DNA of 64,000 nt from Stagnimonas sp965279705. Lineage in GTDB: Bacteria > Pseudomonadota > Gammaproteobacteria > Nevskiales > Nevskiaceae. The position numbers were made by a program, and so were the translations under genes. Below the pieces are notes generated by a model, which saw only the letters and a list, made by a program, of their open reading frames with translations, was not told where the DNA came from and did not search any database. Shown here piece by piece: positions 59,251-64,000 of this stretch. Position 1 is the first letter of the stretch, and each line of letters opens with the position of its first letter. Location of the stretch: assembly GCA_965279705.1 (NCBI GenBank), contig OZ257257.1:1674001-1738000 (forward strand), in the 5' to 3' direction.

Positions 59251-62075
59251 AACCCCGCCTGTTGGGCCTGCTTTTCGCACTGCTGGCTTTTGTCGCCGCC
59301 GCACAGCCTGCCGCCACCGTCGGCAGCACCACCGAGAACAACGGGCTGAGTCGCAATGGCCACTTCGCGGTGAAAACGCCGAGCATCCTGCGCGTGGGCG
59401 TGGCGCAGTCGGTGCCGCCCAACCCGCGCGCAGCGATTGCGCAGTACGACTACCTGCTCAAGCTGCCCGCGGATGCCGCCACTCGCGCCGATGCGCTGCG
59501 CCGAGGTGCTGACCTGCGCGTGCAGCTGGCGGAAGTCGATGGCCTTGTGAATGTGCCGGTATTGCGCACGGCCATTGCGCAGTATCAAACGCTGCTGAAA
59601 GAGCAACCGGACTACAAGTTGAACGACCGCGTGCTGTATCAGCTGGCGCGTGCGCAGCAGGCAGTGGGTGAGGTTGATCTCGCCATCAACAGCCTGCGCG
59701 CCTTGGGTGATCGCTATCCCGCATCGGAGCGTGCAGGCGATGGCGTGTTCCGCGCCGCCGAGCTGCTGTTTCAACGCACGCGCTACGCCGAGGCCGAGCT
59801 GCAATACCGCCGTGTGGTGGCGATTGGCGCGATCAATCCGCTGTTTGTGCCCGCGCAATACAAACTGGGTTGGTCGCTGGTGAAGCAGGGCAAGCATGAG
59901 CAAGCACTGCCGGTGTTCTTCGCCATTCTCGACCGCGATCTGCCACCCGGTGCGCTCGACGACCCTGATGCCGCACTCGCTGCCGTCGCAAAAAATCGTA
60001 GTGACATCACCACCGAAGTGCTGCGCATTACCAGCTTATCGCTAGCGGCCTTGGGCTCTGGCAAAAACATCAACGCCTACTTCGAGAAGACCGGTGGTGA
60101 GCCGCGTTTTGCCACGCTCATCTACGTCGCACTCGCCAAGCAGTTGCTCGAAAAGCAGCAGTTCACCGATGCCGCCGACATCAATCTGGCCTTCGTTGAG
60201 CGACATCCAAAGTACCCGCGCGCACCGGAGTTTCAGAGTCGTGCGATTGGCATCTACGAGGTCAATGGTTACGTTGAACTGGCGGTGGCTGCGAAGGAGG
60301 CCTACGTCACGCGCTACACGCCCGCAGCGGGCCAGCCGCCCGCAAGTAGCACGGTGATGGCAGAGCTGAAACGCCATCTTGGCGATCTGGGCCGCTACTA
60401 CCAGGCGCGTGCGCAGGCCACGTCAGCCACTGAAACCGCACAGCGCAATGCCGATTTCTTGAAGGCAGCGGACTGGTATCGCCGCACGCTGCAACTGTTC
60501 CCCAACGATGCGGACGTGGCCGCACTCGACCTGCTCTACGCCGATGCGCTCTACGACGCAGGCCAGACCCGCGCCGCCGCGCTGCAATACGAGCACGCGG
60601 CCTATGACTCGCCGAGCCAGCCCAAGCGCGCAGAAGCCGCCTACGCCGCCGTACAGGCTTGGCAGAGCTTGGCTGCAAGTACCGCACCCGATGCGCGCGA
60701 CGACGTGCTGAAGCAATCCGTGCGCGCCAGTCGCAGGCTGGTGGATGGCTTCCCCGATCATCCGCAGTGGGCGCTGGTCATCAGCCGCGCGGCCGACAAT
60801 CTGATTGCCCTGCACGACAACAAACAGGCGCTGCAACTCGCCAGCCGCATGCTGGCATCGCCCAAGCCCGCCGCACCGGCACTGCGCAGTGCCATGCTGG
60901 GTGTGGTCGCAGACGCCCGTTTTGGTCAGCGCGATTACGCCGCCGCCGAAGTCGCCTATGGCGAGCTGCTGAAATTGCTCGACAGCGACGACGCACAGCG
61001 TGCGACTGCTTCAGAGCGCATGGCCAAGTCGATTTACGAACAGGCCGTGGTCGCGCGCAATGCTGGCAATCTGCGTCTGGCCGCTCAGACCTTCACGCGC
61101 GTCGGTGTGTCGGTGCCGCAGGCCAGCATCCGTGCGGCGGCAGAGTACGACGCCGCATCGGCGTTGATGACGCTGGGCGACTGGCCGGGTGCTCAGGTGT
61201 CGCTGGAAGGTTTTCAGCAGCGCTTCCCGGACCATGCCTTGGCGACCGATGCCGATCGCAAGCTCGCGCAAGCGTACGAAAAGGATAAGAAGCTCAGCGC
61301 GGCCGCAGCGGTTTATGCGCGGCTCTCCGAGCGCAGCAGCCTGTCGCCAGACATGCGCCGCGACGCCAGCCTGCTATCGGCGCAATCCTACGAGCGCGGC
61401 GGCAACGCACTGGCCGCCAGCAAGGCCTACGAGACCTATCTCGACCGCTATCCTCAACCGCAGGAAGTGGCGCAAGTCGCGCGTAGGCATCTGGCTGATC
61501 TCGCCCGCAACAGTCGGCAGGATCAAGCCCGGTATTTGTACTGGCTGCGTGAGCTGGTTGCGGCTGGTGATTCCGCCACCGTCGCGCGCGATGCCAGCAC
61601 CCGCCAGATGGCTGCGCAGGCCAGTCTTGAAATCGGCCAGATCAGCGCCGCCAATGCGCGACTGGTGCGCCTGAGCCTGCCGGTGGAAGTGAGCCTGGCG
61701 CAGCGCCGCAGCGCCATCGAAGCCGCGGTGTCGATGCTCGACCGCGCGGCGGGCTATGGCTTTGCAGACGTGACCACCGCTGCGACCTACGAGCTGGGCA
61801 CGGTCTATCGCGATTTCAGCCGTGCGCTGCTGCAATCCGAACGGCCGCTGGCGCTCTCGGCCGATGCCCTCGCCGAATACAACCTGCTGCTCGAAGAGCA
61901 GGCCAATCCCTTCGAGGAAAAAGCCATGAAGGCCTATGAAGCCAATCTGCAACGTCTGCGTCAGGGCGTGTGGGATCAGTGGATTCGCAAGAGCAGCTTG
62001 GCACTCAGCGAATTGGCGCCGGGCAAGTACGGCAAGAAAGAGCGGCTGGAGGAACGTTATGACGCAATTCATTGA
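59247..62075 (+). CDS. Large periplasmic TPR protein (GltD/AgmU-like role possible)
   Basis: A 942-residue exported protein. Signal peptide LLGLLFALLAFVAAAQP. The body is a long array of TPR/TPR-like helical repeats (ALRRGADLRVQLAEVDGLVN, DGVFRAAELLFQRTRYAEAE, ADALYDAGQTRAAALQYEHA, YAAAEVAYGELLKLLDSDDA, SYERGGNALAASKAYETYLD), resembling YfiO/YbgF-type envelope scaffolds. ATG 59247 overlaps the upstream stop by four bases; its own stop lies 17 bases inside the next gene. In context it is likely a periplasmic scaffold for an ExbBD-type motor. Similarity to the TPR proteins of Myxococcus Glt machinery is inferred from architecture, not alignment. Confidence 0.82.
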   Translation: MKPRLLGLLFALLAFVAAAQPAATVGSTTENNGLSRNGHFAVKTPSILRVGVAQSVPPNPRAAIAQYDYLLKLPADAATRADALRRGADLRVQLAEVDGLVNVPVLRTAIAQYQTLLKEQPDYKLNDRVLYQLARAQQAVGEVDLAINSLRALGDRYPASERAGDGVFRAAELLFQRTRYAEAELQYRRVVAIGAINPLFVPAQYKLGWSLVKQGKHEQALPVFFAILDRDLPPGALDDPDAALAAVAKNRSDITTEVLRITSLSLAALGSGKNINAYFEKTGGEPRFATLIYVALAKQLLEKQQFTDAADINLAFVERHPKYPRAPEFQSRAIGIYEVNGYVELAVAAKEAYVTRYTPAAGQPPASSTVMAELKRHLGDLGRYYQARAQATSATETAQRNADFLKAADWYRRTLQLFPNDADVAALDLLYADALYDAGQTRAAALQYEHAAYDSPSQPKRAEAAYAAVQAWQSLAASTAPDARDDVLKQSVRASRRLVDGFPDHPQWALVISRAADNLIALHDNKQALQLASRMLASPKPAAPALRSAMLGVVADARFGQRDYAAAEVAYGELLKLLDSDDAQRATASERMAKSIYEQAVVARNAGNLRLAAQTFTRVGVSVPQASIRAAAEYDAASALMTLGDWPGAQVSLEGFQQRFPDHALATDADRKLAQAYEKDKKLSAAAAVYARLSERSSLSPDMRRDASLLSAQSYERGGNALAASKAYETYLDRYPQPQEVAQVARRHLADLARNSRQDQARYLYWLRELVAAGDSATVARDASTRQMAAQASLEIGQISAANARLVRLSLPVEVSLAQRRSAIEAAVSMLDRAAGYGFADVTTAATYELGTVYRDFSRALLQSERPLALSADALAEYNLLLEEQANPFEEKAMKAYEANLQRLRQGVWDQWIRKSSLALSELAPGKYGKKERLEERYDAIH

Positions 62076-62709
62076 GCGACTGATCGCGCCATTGTTGCTG
62101 GCCGTGTTGGTCACGGCCTGTAGCAGCGGCCCTGCGCCAAGACCGGTGGCGACGGCAAAAGCGGCGCCTGCGCCGGTAGTGGCCAGCGCCACAAAAGCAG
62201 CCAGCAAAGAAGGTGCTGATGTGCGTTTCCGCGCCGCGCTGCAATTGATGACCGAGCGCAAGAGCACCGAAGCGCAGCAGGCATTTCATGGCTTGTCGAA
62301 AGACTTCCCGGAGCTATCCGGCCCGCTCACTGACCTCGGCATTCTCTATGCGCGCGGCAAGCAGCGCGACCAGGCCATTGCCAGTTTCGCCAAGGCGGTC
62401 GCCGCCAATCCCGAGAATGCGGTCGCACTCAACTGGTGCGGTGCGCTGTATCGCGAAGCGGGCAACTTCCAGCGCGCCGAACAGTTCTATCTGAAAGCAC
62501 TGGCGGCAAAGCCTGACTACGCGGCAGCGGCCTTGAATCTCGGCATTCTCTACGAGGTTTCAATGCGGCGGCCGCAGGAAGCGCTGCTGCAATACCGCCG
62601 CTATCAGCAACTCAGCGGCAAGGACGATCTCATCGTCACCGCCTGGATCAAAGACCTCGAAACCAGCAATGCCAACGTAGCGGTGAACACCATGGGAGAT
62701 CGCTCATGA
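62059..62709 (+). CDS. TPR-repeat lipoprotein
   Basis: A 216-residue lipoprotein. ATG 62059 follows GGAGG. The signal (LIAPLLLAVLVTAC) gives lipidated Cys21, then an Ala/Pro-rich linker (about residues 25-50) and three to four TPRs (GPLTDLGILYARGKQRDQAI, ALNWCGALYREAGNFQRAEQ, AALNLGILYEVSMRRPQEAL). It probably sits at the outer membrane inner leaflet and binds the large TPR protein encoded just upstream, with which it overlaps by 17 bases. Confidence 0.85.
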   Translation: MTQFIERLIAPLLLAVLVTACSSGPAPRPVATAKAAPAPVVASATKAASKEGADVRFRAALQLMTERKSTEAQQAFHGLSKDFPELSGPLTDLGILYARGKQRDQAIASFAKAVAANPENAVALNWCGALYREAGNFQRAEQFYLKALAAKPDYAAAALNLGILYEVSMRRPQEALLQYRRYQQLSGKDDLIVTAWIKDLETSNANVAVNTMGDRS

Positions 62710-62996
62710 GAGCCCCATTTCTACTGCTTGCGATGGCAGTGATGCACTCTGGAATCGCCCGCGCCGATGCACCAAAAGCACCCGTGATGGGCACCACCAT
62801 CGTGCAGCAGCAGGACGCTGCGATTGGTCTGTTTCTGGCGCCCTGGAAAGACGAGACCACACCCGCGCGTGAGCGCCCACCCGGCATGCACCAAGTGGCC
62901 TTGCAACCCGCCGATGCAGCCGCAGACCGCGCCCGCACCGCCGCACTCGAAACCGTCGATAGCTATCAACGCGCGCGCCGTCAGTCGCTGCGCTGA
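62706..62996 (+). CDS. Small exported protein, unknown function
   Basis: A 96-residue protein with a signal peptide (LLLAMAVMHSGIARA), then VMGTTIVQQQDAAIGLFLAP and an Arg-rich helical C-terminus (DRARTAALETVDSYQRARRQ). ATG 62706 overlaps the stop of the lipoprotein gene by four bases, which supports it as a real gene. No domain recognised. In this cluster it may be an accessory periplasmic subunit. Confidence 0.72.
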   Translation: MRAPFLLLAMAVMHSGIARADAPKAPVMGTTIVQQQDAAIGLFLAPWKDETTPARERPPGMHQVALQPADAAADRARTAALETVDSYQRARRQSLR

Positions 62997-63033
62997 GCCC
63001 CATCACACCCGTTCACCACACCGGAAAATCGCC

Positions 63034-63693
63034 ATGAACTTTCTCACTCTCATCGTCCAGTTTTTTCAGAGCGGCGGCGCCTTCATGTATCCCATCGCAC
63101 TGGTGCTGGTGATGGCCGTTGCGGTCGCCATCGAGCGCCTGATTTTTTTGCTGCGCTCGCAGCGCGACAGCCAGCGTTTGTGGGCCGAGGTCGCACCGCT
63201 GATGGCCAGCGGTGATGATGCCGCGATCGAAAAAGTGCTTTCAGATTCATCGGCCGCGCTGGCGCGGGTGCTGGAATCCGCCATCAAACAATCGCGCATC
63301 GACAGTCGCCGCAGCGAGCTGGAGATCGCCACCGAGCAAGGGCTGATGGATGTGATGCCCGCCATCGAGCGTCGCACGCATTACCTCGCCACCTTCTCCA
63401 ACATGTCGACGCTGCTGGGCCTGCTCGGCACGGTGCTGGGTTTGATCGGTGCCTTCGCCGCACTGGGTAGCGCGGACCCTGCGACCAAGGCTGATCTGCT
63501 GTCGTCCGGCATCTCGGAGGCGATGAACTGCACGGCGTTCGGGCTGATGGTCGCCATCCCTTCCTTGTTCGTGCATTCGCACATGCAGAGCCGCACCACT
63601 GAACTGGTCGATAGCATCGAGTCGGTGTGCTCGCGCTTCGTCAGCAGCGTTTGCGGCAAGGCGCGCGCCACCGCACTGGCGGCAGCGGTCTGA
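63034..63693 (+). CDS. MotA/TolQ/ExbB proton channel family protein
   Basis: A 219-residue inner membrane subunit. Three helices: residues 16-38 (AFMYPIALVLVMAVAVAIER), about 117-143 (STLLGLLGTVLGLIGAFAAL) and about 158-180 (EAMNCTAFGLMVAIPSLFVH). The middle GLLGTVLGLIGAF segment is the family signature. It forms a proton channel with the ExbD/TolR protein encoded next (1-base overlap, TGATG). The pair would power the TPR envelope complex encoded upstream. ATG 63034 gives normal family length. Confidence 0.92.
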   Translation: MNFLTLIVQFFQSGGAFMYPIALVLVMAVAVAIERLIFLLRSQRDSQRLWAEVAPLMASGDDAAIEKVLSDSSAALARVLESAIKQSRIDSRRSELEIATEQGLMDVMPAIERRTHYLATFSNMSTLLGLLGTVLGLIGAFAALGSADPATKADLLSSGISEAMNCTAFGLMVAIPSLFVHSHMQSRTTELVDSIESVCSRFVSSVCGKARATALAAAV

Positions 63694-64000
63694 TGCCATA
63701 CGACCTCGCACTCGACGCCGCCGAGGACGATGACGCCGCACCGCGTAGCACCCGTCGCGCGCGCCGTGTGCAGCGGCAGTTGCGGCAAGTGAAAGATGGC
63801 GAACTCAACATCGTGTCGATGATCGATGTGTTCGCGGTGCTGGTGTTCTTTCTGCTGGTGAGTTCGTCCATCGCGGCGGCGCGCCTCAACATCCTGTCGT
63901 TGGACTTGCCCGGCAAGTCAGCGGTGGCCAAGGCTGCGCCACCGCTGCGTCATCCCGAAATCAATCTGCTGCCGGATGCGCTGATGGTGAACGTGGGCGA
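63693..64000 (+). CDS. ExbD/TolR family protein (3' truncated by window edge)
   Basis: The first 102 residues of an ExbD/TolR subunit. A basic, cytoplasmic N-terminus (STRRARRVQRQLRQVKDGEL) is followed by the single membrane helix NIVSMIDVFAVLVFFLLVSS with the proton-accepting aspartate in MIDVF. The periplasmic part begins LNILSLDLP and runs off the window. ATG 63693 overlaps the stop of the ExbB-like gene. Further members (a second ExbD, TonB-like protein) may follow outside. Confidence 0.92.
   Translation, partial: MPYDLALDAAEDDDAAPRSTRRARRVQRQLRQVKDGELNIVSMIDVFAVLVFFLLVSSSIAAARLNILSLDLPGKSAVAKAAPPLRHPEINLLPDALMVNVG

Overview
The window is GC-rich (my estimate is mid-60s percent), densely coded chromosomal DNA from a gammaproteobacterium. 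Three things suggest an organism in or near the Xanthomonadales (Lysobacterales). The corB-like / ypjD / ffh neighbourhood is gammaproteobacterial. There are two large proteins combining an OmpR-type winged helix, a Ser/Thr kinase and TPRs. There is also a delta-60/Calx-beta surface protein with a GlyGly-CTERM-like segment. Taxonomy is inferred from gene content only. I saw no tRNA, rRNA, transposase, integrase or CRISPR array.

Layout. 1-6074: the 3' end of radA, an AraC regulator divergent from a fatty acid desaturase, an FAD oxidoreductase and a chromate transporter. 6078-15563: a membrane-anchored winged-helix/kinase/TPR regulator, divergent from three genes for a low-complexity exported protein, a lone secretin fused to TPR-like repeats, and a 1089-residue delta-60/Calx-beta/beta-barrel protein. 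15597-28908: housekeeping and metabolism, namely corB-like transporter, ypjD, class II cAMP phosphodiesterase, ffh, gamma-glutamyltransferase, an SDR, ahpF-ahpC, malic enzyme and dctA. 29123-34101: a DcaP-like porin, a DUF2721 protein, a DctB-like hybrid kinase and a LuxR-type response regulator. With malic enzyme and dctA these look like a C4-dicarboxylate uptake and use module.

34165-50284: two tandem trimeric autotransporter adhesins, a secreted six-cysteine protein, a periplasmic prolyl oligopeptidase, a second winged-helix/kinase/TPR regulator, a HAD phosphatase and ethanolamine ammonia-lyase (eutBC) without microcompartment genes. 50316-57117: an RND efflux operon (adaptor, pump, outer membrane channel) divergent from its TetR regulator, with two operator-like repeats between them. 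57428-64000: a tightly overlapping cluster comprising a candidate 36-residue membrane protein, an exported alpha-helical protein, a 942-residue TPR protein, a TPR lipoprotein, a small exported protein, and ExbB/TolQ and ExbD/TolR subunits. It continues past the window edge and resembles a proton-driven envelope machine.

The most interesting unexplained signals are short-period direct repeats. Three GTCGGGA heptamers spaced exactly 11 bp apart lie between the first winged-helix kinase and the secretin cluster. Two sets of three (C/T/G)(T/A)TGAA hexamers, also spaced exactly 11 bp, lie upstream of the adhesin operon and between the six-cysteine protein and the peptidase, near the second winged-helix kinase. 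This is the geometry bound by OmpR/PhoB-type winged helices. It suggests that each kinase controls neighbouring surface-protein genes through its own direct-repeat code. Start sites differ from the longest reading frames in many genes; I chose starts by ribosome-binding sites, signal peptides, overlaps and family N-termini.
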